Position numbers and translations under genes: made by a program. This document shows, one piece after another, positions 50,428-58,507 of a stretch of DNA of 64,000 nucleotides. Position 1 is the stretch's first letter. The number at the start of each line of letters is the position of its first letter. The notes under the pieces are model-generated. The model made no database searches, was not told the origin of the DNA, and saw only the letters and a list, made by a program, of their open reading frames with translations. This stretch comes from Bacteroidia bacterium 43-41 (GTDB taxonomy: Bacteria > Bacteroidota > Bacteroidia > Bacteroidales > Dysgonomonadaceae): NCBI GenBank assembly GCA_001898165.1, contig MKTD01000011.1:186001-250000 (forward strand), in the 5' to 3' direction.

Positions 50428-50709
50428 TTAATATTGTCTTCTGTTGTAACCGCCGCTGCTTCTTTCCGTTTTTGGACGGGCAACGTTTACGGTGATTGTT
50501 TTCCCTTCAAACTCGGTGTTATTCAACTCATCGATGGCCTTTTGGCCGTTGGCGTCGTCTGGCATTTCTACAAAGCCGAAACCTCTTGACCGGCCGCTGT
50601 CTCTGTCTTTTATTATGTTGGCAGAAGAGACTTCGCCATATTCTGCGAATAATTCCTGTAAGCTTTCTGTTGTTGTGCTGTAGCTTAAATTTGATACGTA
50701 AATGTTCAT
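50428..50709 (-). CDS. RNA-binding protein with one RRM domain
   Basis: 93 residues. RNP2 IYVSNLSY at 3-10 and RNP1 RGFGFVEM near 43-50; the last 15 residues are Gly/Arg/Tyr rich (SSGGYNRRQY). Bacteroidetes use such RRM proteins as global RNA-binding regulators in place of Hfq. Forms a neighbourhood with the cold-shock gene 48 bp upstream. Confidence 0.95.
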   Translation of the reverse strand: MNIYVSNLSYSTTTESLQELFAEYGEVSSANIIKDRDSGRSRGFGFVEMPDDANGQKAIDELNNTEFEGKTITVNVARPKTERSSGGYNRRQY

Positions 50710-50757
50710 TTTCTTTTTTTTAAAATTGTTGTTTAATAATCGTATGTTGATTATCTT

Positions 50758-51183
50758 TTATTTAATAATGGTTATATTTACCGCGTCCATCCCCATTTTG
50801 CCTCGTTCCAAATCGAAAGTGACCGTGTCTCCTTCTTCGATGGAGGCAAAAGCGTTTTTGATATGAAAAAAATGTTTTTCGCCTGAGTTGGAATTTTTTA
50901 TAAAACCAAATCCCCGGTTTACGTTAAAAAAATCCACTTTGCCTCTTAGCGCTATCTTCTCTTCTTCTTCTTTTTTAGGGGTTGAAATGGCGATGCTTTC
51001 TATTGCTATCTTCTCTCTTTTTTGAAGTTCGGGTGGAGTGTCGGTAATATTTCCGAACTCGTCCACATACGCAATCATCTCTTCAAATGATTTGCTTGTG
51101 TTGTTAATCTTGCGATCTTCTCTGCGTTTTTGTTTTTCCTGTTTTTTTTCTTTTCTTTTTCTTTCGAATTCTTTTTTAATCAT
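50758..51183 (-). CDS. Cold-shock-domain protein with basic N-terminal extension
   Basis: 141 residues. About 1-70 is highly charged (KKEFERKRKEKKQEKQKRRE); the C-terminal cold-shock domain has RNP1 RGFGFIKN and RNP2-like KHFFHIKN. Likely an RNA chaperone. A TATCTTTG box at 51428-51421 on the minus strand would give a leader of about 230 nt, as is common for cold-shock genes. Confidence 0.92.
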   Translation of the reverse strand: MIKKEFERKRKEKKQEKQKRREDRKINNTSKSFEEMIAYVDEFGNITDTPPELQKREKIAIESIAISTPKKEEEEKIALRGKVDFFNVNRGFGFIKNSNSGEKHFFHIKNAFASIEEGDTVTFDLERGKMGMDAVNITIIK

Positions 51184-51623
51184 TTTATTTAGTTTGCGAT
51201 TAAGCGAAGCCGGATTACATCTGTCGGTACATTAATTCGCTAATCGATGTTTTTTCAGCTACCCATACTGCCTTGAATAACAGGCAGCTCGATTTCTTTA
51301 TTGGTCCAAACAAGAAAGCTGATGTTGAGATCGATTTAAACGATGAAAAGACTTACCTGGTGAGGGTAGGGCGATGCACTGCCGTGAAGGATATCAATAT
51401 GAACTTGATTGTTTAGGCTACAAAGATATAACTTTTTTATTGATTTTCAGTTATTTTCAATATTTTGTAATTATGGAAAGTTAAAGCTCGATACTTTCGC
51501 TTATTTATCTTCCTCAAAAGAAATGACTACTGAATATTAGCTATTTACAATCTAATGATACAAATGCGATACAGATAAAATGATTATCATCGGTAACATT
51601 ATCATTATTTTATTACTCAATGG
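51184..51623. other. Region with an open reading fragment and possible cold-shock leader
   Basis: On the plus strand, 51202-51416 is open without a proper start and reads like a protein C terminus (LDFFIGPNKKADVEIDLND, ending DINMNLIV); I cannot name it. The same DNA would be the 5' leader of the cold-shock gene on the minus strand. At 51557-51572 is GATACAAATGCGATAC, similar to GGTACAAATACGGTAC at 56416. The rest is AT-rich. Confidence 0.3.
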
Positions 51624-52508
51624 TTATTCATTCTCTTCGTAATAGTATGAATAGTCGATTCCTTTCATAAACATTTCACGGCTATTGATTTCATCCGTCA
51701 GAGCGTTTTTCAGCAGGTGTTTTATATCTGCGCTGTTTGTAGCACTTTTTATCATAGCATTCATGTACTCGGTCTTACCGATTTTGCTCCAATCAACGCA
51801 CTTTTTCAAGTTCTTTTTCAATATTAAATCCAACCAAATGCGCGTACTTCGCCCGTTGCCTTCCATGAATGGGTGAGCAATATTCATTTCCACATATTTA
51901 TCAACAATCTCGTCAAATGTGTTTTCAGGCATTTCTTCTATTTGCTTTAAAGTATTGCCGAGAAAGTGTGATACTGCAAATTGGAACCCGCCCTTTGAAA
52001 TGTTCTTTTGCCTTATCTGTCCAGCAAAATCGTAAAGCCCACCAAATAGGTAGGCATGGATTTGCTGCAAGCCTTTTGTTGTTCCAACTTCCTCTTCGTT
52101 AATGAGATTGCTCTCAAAAAAAGAATATGCCTTTTTCTTACTTTGTCCGTCAATACTGTTGTCACTATAGGTGAACCAATCAAGGAACTTTACGGCTTTG
52201 TTATTGGGAAAATGTTTGGCAAGAGAAATAACACCATCACTATCAAGTGTGTCGGCTAAACGTTTTTTGCCATCTGGAGCTATAAATTTGAAACCGTGAG
52301 TGGTACTCACAAGTTGATTTTGCTCTTTGGTTAGTTTACGTTTTAACCAACGCCAATAGTTGTTTGCTTTCGTATAATCGTCTTGTCCATAGAGTACAGC
52401 AACGACATCAACAACATTAAACCACCATTTGTTATTCTCTTCATCCCAGACAGCCCGTACCTCACGGTCGTCGAAAAAACGGATTGATATTTTTGTATTG
52501 TTGTTCAT
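51624..52508 (-). CDS. Bro-N-like domain fused to Fic-family protein (AMP-transferase fold)
   Basis: 294 residues from the ATG at 52508; an ATG at 52538 would overlap the upstream gene. N-terminal about 1-110 resembles the Bro-N/DinD-type domain ([31 protein letters not shown]). The C-terminal part is Fic, with the complete motif [12 protein letters not shown] at 212-223 and the flap [14 protein letters not shown]. Fic enzymes attach AMP or similar groups to target proteins. Both ends of this gene are duplicated as fragments at 53308-53399 and 55677-55756. Confidence 0.93.
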   Translation of the reverse strand: MNNNTKISIRFFDDREVRAVWDEENNKWWFNVVDVVAVLYGQDDYTKANNYWRWLKRKLTKEQNQLVSTTHGFKFIAPDGKKRLADTLDSDGVISLAKHFPNNKAVKFLDWFTYSDNSIDGQSKKKAYSFFESNLINEEEVGTTKGLQQIHAYLFGGLYDFAGQIRQKNISKGGFQFAVSHFLGNTLKQIEEMPENTFDEIVDKYVEMNIAHPFMEGNGRSTRIWLDLILKKNLKKCVDWSKIGKTEYMNAMIKSATNSADIKHLLKNALTDEINSREMFMKGIDYSYYYEENE

Positions 52509-52521
52509 ATTAAGATCCTTA

Positions 52522-52941
52522 TTATCCAGCAGCTTCAATTACTGCATCGGGATGTTCTCGGCACGTATGCAACACCGATTTACAGAAGCTGACGAAAATA
52601 TCATAGTTGCCCCATCCATTGGAAGGATTATAAGCTTTGTATTTCTCGGGATCATTCTCTAACTCTTTAATGGCTTTTTCAAGCGGTGCAATCATTTGTG
52701 AAGCAGAAGTGATACATATCTCCTCAGGAGACCATAAAGCTTTATATAATCCGACAGCCTCTGCCATCTTGTTGAGATTGTGGGTGACGTTATGAGAAGC
52801 TAACCTCGCATCCTCGTAATTGTCCTCAAGGCGTTCTAATTCTTCCTCAATGGCTCGTCGCTTGTTTGTGAGGTCATCAATATTACGCCTGATTTGATCG
52901 AAATCAACATCTTTCTTGAAAAAATACAAATCTAAGCTCAT
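52522..52941 (-). CDS. Uncharacterised protein, probable coiled coil
   Basis: 139 residues, soluble. A charged coiled coil lies about 15-48 ([22 protein letters not shown]), followed by [21 protein letters not shown] and [25 protein letters not shown] recognise the pattern as one found in phage and island hypotheticals but cannot give a function. It lies 13 bp from both neighbours, so it belongs to one operon with the Bro-N-like and Fic genes. Confidence 0.75.
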   Translation of the reverse strand: MSLDLYFFKKDVDFDQIRRNIDDLTNKRRAIEEELERLEDNYEDARLASHNVTHNLNKMAEAVGLYKALWSPEEICITSASQMIAPLEKAIKELENDPEKYKAYNPSNGWGNYDIFVSFCKSVLHTCREHPDAVIEAAG

Positions 52942-52954
52942 GATGCAATGTTAT

Positions 52955-53266
52955 TTATTCTGTTTTGTTGTTTTCTTCTTTCTTATTCTTCTCTTTAATA
53001 GACAGAATGCTTTTCGCATTCAACGGACTTACCACTTTCTTACCTGTTTCTGTGATCATAGCTACCTGGGGACAATTTGTCCCTATGTAGTCTCCAAGTA
53101 AAGAATCTCGCTTTCGCAATTTTTTCAAATAATCCGTAGGATTCGTACTATCTGTTAGAGCCTCGACAATATCAACGATTGAGAAATACCATTCCTCTTC
53201 TTCATCATTCCATGATGAACGTATTTTTCTATTTTCAAAAATCTTTATTGATTTTTCTTTCTCCAT
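52955..53266 (-). CDS. Short Bro-N/DinD-like protein
   Basis: 103 residues. IFENRKIRSSWNDEEEEWYFSIVDIVEALT resembles the N-terminal domain of the Bro-N-Fic protein two genes downstream and of phage antirepressor-like proteins; the Lys/Glu-rich C terminus (IKEKNKKEENNKTE) replaces the usual extra 150 residues. First gene of the three-gene set. Possibly a regulator or an antitoxin for the Fic protein. Confidence 0.75.
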   Translation of the reverse strand: MEKEKSIKIFENRKIRSSWNDEEEEWYFSIVDIVEALTDSTNPTDYLKKLRKRDSLLGDYIGTNCPQVAMITETGKKVVSPLNAKSILSIKEKNKKEENNKTE

Positions 53267-53307
53267 GATTATCCTATTTTTGTGTGAAAAATCTCATTTT
53301 TTATTTG

Positions 53308-53399
53308 CTATTCATTTTCTTCATAATAATATGAATAATCAATTCCCTTCATGAACATTTCACGGCTGTTGATTTCATCCGTCAGGGCGTTTTTTAGCA
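53308..53399 (-). pseudogene. 3' fragment of a second Fic gene
   Basis: Encodes the Fic C terminus [19 protein letters not shown] to the stop, about 90% identical in DNA to 51624-51715. It has no upstream Fic sequence; it is joined to a KilA-N remnant instead. Confidence 0.85.
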
Positions 53400-53569
53400 A
53401 TTTCTTTAGTTCTGATTTTAAAACTGTTTAACTCGGCTTGATTTCTAATTATGGCGAATTCGCCATAATTAGAATAGGGATTGTATAATTTCTTTCAAAT
53501 ACTAATATATTCAAGTGTGTTCCTGTTTCTGAGCCAATCGGAAATAAAGAAATCACCGTCTTTTGCCAT
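53400..53569 (-). pseudogene. KilA-N-domain gene remnant with a nonsense codon
   Basis: Starts MAKDGDFFISDWLRNRNTLE at 53569. After YISI comes TGA where the family has Trp (TGG), and the same frame continues with KKLYNPYSNYGEFAIIRNQA and LNSFKI before the sequence switches to the Fic fragment near 53400. So there is one nonsense change and a truncation. KilA-N proteins are phage/island DNA-binding proteins. Confidence 0.75.
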
Positions 53570-53616
53570 AATTATTTAGTTTTTAAAATTATACTCTTTC
53601 CACTTCCTCTGCCCAA

Positions 53617-53781
53617 TTATTGCCCAATAGCCAATTCATAAAAACTTCCAGCTCCAAAACCAGTATTATTTGCCAATCTATATTTAGTTACAAGCTCAGT
53701 CAAGTCATAAGTAGCGGTTCTTTTAGACACCTCATTTATCTCTTGATACTCTTTATTCGTAATTTTTCCCTTTTCTTTCAT
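53617..53781 (-). pseudogene. Schlafen/AlbA-type C-terminal winged-helix fragment at the AbiEii 3' end
   Basis: ATG at 53781 opens 54 codons: KEKGKITNKEYQEINEVSKR and YDLTELVTK, the same C-terminal winged helix as in the intact gene at 56717 (VKEKGRITNSDYQALNEIS) and the remnant at 59667. Its start lies inside the last codons of abiEii in another frame. It may be a remnant only, or translated as a small protein by coupling. Confidence 0.55.
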
Positions 53782-54730
53782 GTACACAACTAATTATTTT
53801 TTCAAAAGATTGCGCAACTTCTTTTTCTTCCGGTATTGGCATAAAAGCTAATTGAGCCAATTCATTTTGATAAGTTGTTCGTAAACTCTCCCATAAAACC
53901 GGAAGACTAACGATCAATGGTGATTCCAGAATGTCTTTCATTCGCCAGCCGTCAGGCGTGTCAAAAGCCGCCTTATCATGTTCTAATAATTTCCAAAAAT
54001 CGGTCTTAAATTGATCTGTTCGTATATATTCAGCACACCCAGCATCTTGTGCTAAGTAATATAGGTCATAGAAATGACGTATTTTAGATTGTATGGCTTG
54101 TATTGGATTTTCCGAGAAGGAGAATCGGACAAGTGAAACAAGTTTCTCTATCATCGTGCGACGCTTATCAAGGACATTCAACGAAAAACCTTGCAAATTA
54201 TACGTCTCTATTGTTTCTTGCTTGTTCGTCTCCGATAGAAACTCTGTAATAAATGACGAAATGTCCTGCTTCACATAAGGGTAAGGATTCGCAAATGAAT
54301 TGATTTCAACAATAATTCGCCTTGCTGTATTTCCCAATAAAATGCCGGATATAGAGGACGGATACTCAAAAACTGATTTGCGAAACATAGAGCCTTTGCT
54401 GGTTATATTTGGCTCTACAGTCTCTGTAAATCCAACTGTAATTTCTTTTTCAATATTCCGTATTTTTGTTTTCAAAGCATTACCGCTCAAATTTTCCTCA
54501 ATCATAGCAATGTCAATATCTTCAGAAAATCGGTTGATCAACCGATACCCTTTAGACAAGGAGGTTCCGCCCTTAAAAACTACACTATCTGCATAAGGAG
54601 AGTTTGCCAAATTGTAGAGTATTAATGTAATCCAATAATCCTTTTCCACAAATGCCGGTGTTATTCGCAACGATTTTGCAGCCAATGTTGCAAGAGTTGA
54701 AAATAGTTCTTTATCGTTGTGTAGTTTCAT
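53753..54730 (-). CDS. abiEii: AbiEii/AbiGii-family nucleotidyltransferase toxin
   Basis: 325 residues from the ATG at 54730, which overlaps the abiEi stop as ATGA. Nucleotidyltransferase motif FKGGTSLSKGYRLINRFSEDIDI at 52-74 (GGTS, D-x-D), EKDYWIT near 29-35, and HFYDLYYLAQD. In the type IV AbiE system this protein blocks growth on phage infection by modifying tRNA. The last 15 residues (ISCVHERKGKNYE) are encoded by DNA that in another frame is a Schlafen-type tail, so the native C terminus may have been replaced. Confidence 0.93.
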   Translation of the reverse strand: MKLHNDKELFSTLATLAAKSLRITPAFVEKDYWITLILYNLANSPYADSVVFKGGTSLSKGYRLINRFSEDIDIAMIEENLSGNALKTKIRNIEKEITVGFTETVEPNITSKGSMFRKSVFEYPSSISGILLGNTARRIIVEINSFANPYPYVKQDISSFITEFLSETNKQETIETYNLQGFSLNVLDKRRTMIEKLVSLVRFSFSENPIQAIQSKIRHFYDLYYLAQDAGCAEYIRTDQFKTDFWKLLEHDKAAFDTPDGWRMKDILESPLIVSLPVLWESLRTTYQNELAQLAFMPIPEEKEVAQSFEKIISCVHERKGKNYE

Positions 54731-55446
54731 TTGATATACCACCTTTCTTGATTATGAAGTATTTTTTTCGAAATTCCTAATTTGTATGAGGTTTGAGGAT
54801 TGAGTTTGTTTAGTAGCATATTTGTATCTTCATTTTCATCGAGCGTTTGTAGTAGAGCACCCAGTAATGCTATTGTTGAAGGATTATACTTCAATGCCAG
54901 TTTCTTAACTTTAACGATCTGAGTCTTATCTAACTGTGAAAACAAATACAACAAACGCTTACAAGTTTCATCCGGCATTGCATCAGGTATGTTCTTAAAG
55001 AAACGTAAGCAATCAAGTAGTCGAAGCAATGGGATATTTTCTTTGGTTATAGCGTTTTGCTGTTTGATGAAGCTAATTCGGTAAACATCACGACGGATTG
55101 CTTTTTTTTCGTTTCTCACACCTATTTGCAAAGAAAAAGGGATTTGAGTTGTTAATCCTAATTCGTTAAACACAGAATACCCCGTGATATAACCCGTAAT
55201 TTTCCCATTCTTTTCTATCAAATCCTTTACGATTTGATAGGTATCAGGAGGTAATTCTCCAAACTGTGTAATTTGGGGTTTATAGAAACGACCTTTGGAT
55301 AAACGACGAATTTCTCCAGCCGCGACCATATTATTTAGTATTCTATTGACAGAGGCTTGTTTGTCCAGATCAATAGGAAAGTCACCCGGCGTAAAGACGA
55401 AGCCGAATGGAAATTTGCTAATGGTTGTTCTTATCTTGTCAGTCAT
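54727..55446 (-). CDS. abiEi: AbiEi-type antitoxin (DUF6088-like), transcriptional repressor
   Basis: 239 residues. N-terminal winged helix about 1-60 (PFGFVFTPGDFPIDL, GEIRRLSKGRFYKP) and a C-terminal antitoxin domain (ITGYSVFNELGLTTQIP, RLLDCLRFFKNIPDA). AbiEi proteins repress their own promoter by binding inverted repeats; such a repeat is present at 55479-55510. Coupled to abiEii. Confidence 0.9.
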   Translation of the reverse strand: MTDKIRTTISKFPFGFVFTPGDFPIDLDKQASVNRILNNMVAAGEIRRLSKGRFYKPQITQFGELPPDTYQIVKDLIEKNGKITGYITGYSVFNELGLTTQIPFSLQIGVRNEKKAIRRDVYRISFIKQQNAITKENIPLLRLLDCLRFFKNIPDAMPDETCKRLLYLFSQLDKTQIVKVKKLALKYNPSTIALLGALLQTLDENEDTNMLLNKLNPQTSYKLGISKKILHNQERWYIK

Positions 55447-55466
55447 TCTTCTCTAAATTGCATTTG

Positions 55467-55510
55467 CAAAGATAATACAATTCTTGTTTTTACGGGCAAA
55501 AACAAGAATT
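55467..55510 (-). promoter_or_regulatory. AbiE promoter and operator
   Basis: TATCTTTG -7 box at 55474-55467. Just upstream is a perfect 13-bp inverted repeat AATTCTTGTTTTT with a 6-nt spacer (55479-55510), spanning the -33 region. Placement and symmetry fit AbiEi autorepression. Confidence 0.65.
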
Positions 55511-55676
55511 ATCCCAGTTAAACTCCGCTCTTGCAAGATATGGAGTGTTATGTTATGATGCAGAAAAACAACGCTATACAGACAGACATCTGCATGTTTT
55601 TTCCCTTTTTCATTTTGTAAACGCCTCCTCTATGGAAAGAATAAATTAGGCAATACTTTTGCGGGAAATACTACCT

Positions 55677-55756
55677 TTGTTGTTTTCTTCATCCCAAACG
55701 GCACGAACTTCACGGTCGTCGAAAAAACGGATTGATATTTTTGTATTATCGCTCAT
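55677..55756 (-). pseudogene. 5' fragment of a second Bro-N-Fic gene
   Basis: ATG at 55756; encodes [20 protein letters not shown] then WDEENNK, matching the Fic start at 52508 nearly base for base, and then departs into unrelated codons (stop at 55646). With 53308-53399 it shows that a second Fic gene once existed, now split by AbiE and other DNA. Confidence 0.85.
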
Positions 55757-56041
55757 TGTTTTATAACTTGAATTTCGTCCGTTGATAGCGGACGGATTTC
55801 GCCAGTTGCTGGCTGCCGATTTATGAAAATCGGCTCCAAATACGGATAAAGCGATAATCATCGGAATTATCCGCCACTTATCCGCCAAATTAAAATTACC
55901 AGTGAGTCTATTGAAGCAATTCATGTTTGCCTGCTTTTTACGTGATTGATGCGAGATTTGCGTGATTATTGCGTGATTATATAAACTCATAAAAAGTTCA
56001 AACAAGCTTGACTACGCTCTCTCTTAACGTGTGTAATTGAT
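55757..56041. other. Intergenic region with short repeats
   Basis: Inverted repeat CGTCCG-ttgatag-CGGACG at 55778-55796; TATCCGCCACTTATCCGCC near 55866; and degenerate direct repeats GCGTGATTAT near 55950-55985, related to GCGTGATTA at 56610. No convincing gene. Confidence 0.35.
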
Positions 56042-56248
56042 TTAATTAGAAGCCTTATCGGGAATTTGCAATTTGGCCGCTTTTTCATATTCAAGTCGTT
56101 TTTTACAAAAATACAGAATTTTATCCAACTTTACGGCAAAACTAAATGATTTGCTGTAATCAACATCTATTTCCACTCGTAATATTCCAGTGAAAGTGTC
56201 AAGCGTTTGCAGGCTTTTACACAATCCTTTTGCATTTGAAATGAGCAA
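56042..56248 (-). CDS. Hypothetical small protein
   Basis: 68 codons, basic (KLDKILYFCKKRLEYEKAAK). No recognised family, no clear promoter. It could be real or a fragment; base composition is like its AT-rich surroundings. Confidence 0.25.
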   Translation of the reverse strand: MLISNAKGLCKSLQTLDTFTGILRVEIDVDYSKSFSFAVKLDKILYFCKKRLEYEKAAKLQIPDKASN

Positions 56249-56716
56249 ATAAAAATATCGATTACTTAAAAAGGGGTTGGATTAAAAAACAAAAAGCCAC
56301 AGTAAATCAATTGTTTACTGCGGCTTTATACTGTTTGATTATCGTTTCTAATCGGTGATTACTTCACTTATTCAAAATTGAACATGTAAGAATATCAGGA
56401 GATTATGGTTTTATGGTACAAATACGGTACTGATATTGTGTATGCAAAACATCGGTTAGATTGTCGTTTCTAATTGTTTATGTTCATTTTGAAGTGTTGT
56501 TCATTGTCAATGAACACGCAAAGATAGTGAACGTTTTTCAACAAGGCATAATACTAACCACTTTGACTGCCCAATAGTTGCCCCTTTTGCATATTTTTGC
56601 GTGATTAATGTGCGATATGCGTGTTCTTTGCATGATTACATGATTACAGAAACTCATAAAAGCTATCCGCCATTTAACCGCCATTTCCGCCACGTTTCCG
56701 CCATTTAACCGCCAAG
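56249..56716. other. Non-coding region with hairpin, integrase-arm-like sites and CCGCC repeats
   Basis: Hairpin at 56293-56326 (AAAGCC-a-CAGTAAA / TTTACTG-c-GGCTTT). The hairpin and about 60 bp after it resemble 59369-59460. GGTACAAATACGGTAC lies at 56416-56431. Five CCGCC units in degenerate tandem (CCGCCATTTAA-like) fill 56662-56713, just past the stop of the Schlafen/AlbA gene. No ORF. Confidence 0.5.
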
Positions 56717-58024
56717 CTATATTTCATAGTAAGCACTTTTTTTATCTCCAACTCGCTTCAGCACTCCTTTGGCTACTAAATCTTCCAAATCTCTAGAAGA
56801 AGTTCTGTCAGATATTTCGTTTAGTGCTTGATAATCGCTGTTAGTAATTCGACCTTTTTCTTTTACATATGATACTGCCTTCACTTGTCTTGCGTTAAGA
56901 CCAAGCTTCACCAACTGTTCTTCTGTAAGATTATCTTTAAAAAGAGTTACCAAAAAACCTCCATCACGTTCTGTTAGCTCTGGTTCGGGAAGTCCTGCTT
57001 CTTTGCAAGTCTCAATGATCCGAACCGTTCCACGCCCCCAAGAATCGATAAGCCCACCTTTAAAACAGACATCGGCAATCAATGGATTACGGGGATGGGA
57101 AGAGTGAACGTGTTTAAGTGACTCCAAAGTGATTTCTTCAGGTAATCGCCCATCGTTCCAAATAGTTATCTTATCGTCATATACTCGTATTTGAATAAAT
57201 GATCCCATATATTTACGGTGTACCAATGCATTGAGAAGCATTTCACGCAACGCCGGAATAGGATATTCACTATGCTCCAAACGAAGCATGCCCTTAAACT
57301 CAATGGAGCGAGTTAGATACTTATGGTCTAATCGTTCCAATACGTTTTTCAGCAAAACGATTAAATTGCCTTCTTCAACATCTTGAAAACGTAAGTCGGC
57401 ATCTCCTTTAAAACGCCCAATCTTTACAAAGGCATTTGTAGAGAAGCGTCTTGGATCTTTACCGAATAGGATTATGGCCGCACGTGTAAGTTCTCCGTTT
57501 TTAGTCAAACGTAACTTCTCGAAAATCTCTTCCATTGTCAGCCCTTCCACATCCGGTAAACGATCTTTTTCTTTTGACATCTCCAAATACATTCGGAAAG
57601 ATCTTTCATCAATATCATCAAAGGTTGCTCTCGGCTCAGTAACTTCATCCCACGTCAGACCAGAGCGTTTTAAAAGGAATTCATTGAGTGAGTTTCCGGT
57701 TAGTTCCATCTTCACACTTCCACTACGATAAAAATACTGTCCATGCAGCGAGATAGGCACTGAATATGGTTGGACGACGATCTCAATATAGTATTTATCA
57801 TCTTCCTGCAAAAGATTAACATCAGCGGAAATTCCCATATGATTCCTGATTTTGTTGGGAATATCCTCCATCAGTTTTTTATAGTCTTCCACTCCCGTGA
57901 CTTTCCCGGAATCTTCCTTACCTATATAAATTTCACCACCTTGTGCGTTCGCGAAACCGCAAACCCATTCCAGATACTTGTCGTGCCAAGAGGACTTGTA
58001 TTCTATGTTTTGTTTTTCGGGCAT
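56717..58024 (-). CDS. Schlafen/AlbA_2-domain ATP-binding protein
   Basis: 435 residues. N-terminal AlbA_2 domain about 5-115 (NIEYKSSWHDKYLEWVCGFANAQGGEIYIGK); a GHKL-like ATP-binding region about 250-345 (PALREMLLNALVHRKY, SHPRNPLIADVCF, GLIDSWGRGTVRI); C-terminal winged helix about 380-435. Members sit in defence islands and are suspected nucleic-acid-sensing factors. It starts 2 bp after the TatD-like remnant. Looks intact. Confidence 0.9.
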   Translation of the reverse strand: MPEKQNIEYKSSWHDKYLEWVCGFANAQGGEIYIGKEDSGKVTGVEDYKKLMEDIPNKIRNHMGISADVNLLQEDDKYYIEIVVQPYSVPISLHGQYFYRSGSVKMELTGNSLNEFLLKRSGLTWDEVTEPRATFDDIDERSFRMYLEMSKEKDRLPDVEGLTMEEIFEKLRLTKNGELTRAAIILFGKDPRRFSTNAFVKIGRFKGDADLRFQDVEEGNLIVLLKNVLERLDHKYLTRSIEFKGMLRLEHSEYPIPALREMLLNALVHRKYMGSFIQIRVYDDKITIWNDGRLPEEITLESLKHVHSSHPRNPLIADVCFKGGLIDSWGRGTVRIIETCKEAGLPEPELTERDGGFLVTLFKDNLTEEQLVKLGLNARQVKAVSYVKEKGRITNSDYQALNEISDRTSSRDLEDLVAKGVLKRVGDKKSAYYEI

Positions 58025-58026
58025 AA

Positions 58027-58507
58027 TTATTTTATATTTTGTAAGATTCGTTTGAAGTTTAAATCAATAATTTGCTCAACTTTCGGAATAGGTTCTTCCC
58101 ATAATTGAGCAAGATACTTATGCACAGAAGTTATATCGCTATTTTCAATAAAAGGACAGTCTGTTTCTGTTAGTATCTGTTTTTTTGGAATTTCGGCAAT
58201 AATCTTTTTACCATTGTCTGACTGTACCATTGCTGAATTAATCGAGAAATAATATCCTAAATCTACAATTTTATGCAGTGTGCTCAAAGAGCCTGAATAC
58301 CAGTGAAAAATAGCTTTGTTTATATTTTTGTCAATTAACATATCCAAAACATCTTTTTTCTGCTCGTCTGGAATGTAAACTTATTATCTTAGATTTATTT
58401 TTTGTGCAATCAAGCACAAATTCAAAAGTTTTGATTTGGATTTCTTTAGTAGAATATCCTTCTCTTGAAAAATCTAATCCCACTTCTTCAATATAAGAAG
58501 TCCTATC
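58027..58507 (-). pseudogene. TatD-family (QatD-like) nuclease remnant, 5'-truncated and frameshifted
   Basis: Two frames join into one TatD sequence: YIEEVGLDFSREGYSTKE and IISLHSRRAEK in one frame, then DMLIDKNINKAIFHWYSGS, SINSAMVQS and ILTETDCPFIE in the next. The break falls in a run of six A (58354-58359); five A would restore the frame. The first third is missing, replaced by an integrase start. ETDCP and HWYSG are TatD metal-site motifs; the pattern is closest to QatD of the Qat anti-phage system, whose other genes are absent. Confidence 0.75.

Noticed and set aside
55646-56005. 119-codon ORF as a new protein
   Set aside because: Only its last third is recognisable, and that is the 5' end of a Fic gene with its own ATG at 55756; the upstream part is low-complexity non-coding sequence in this frame.
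56662-56713. CRISPR-like array
   Set aside because: The units are only 5-11 bp, irregular, without unique 30-bp spacers and without cas genes.
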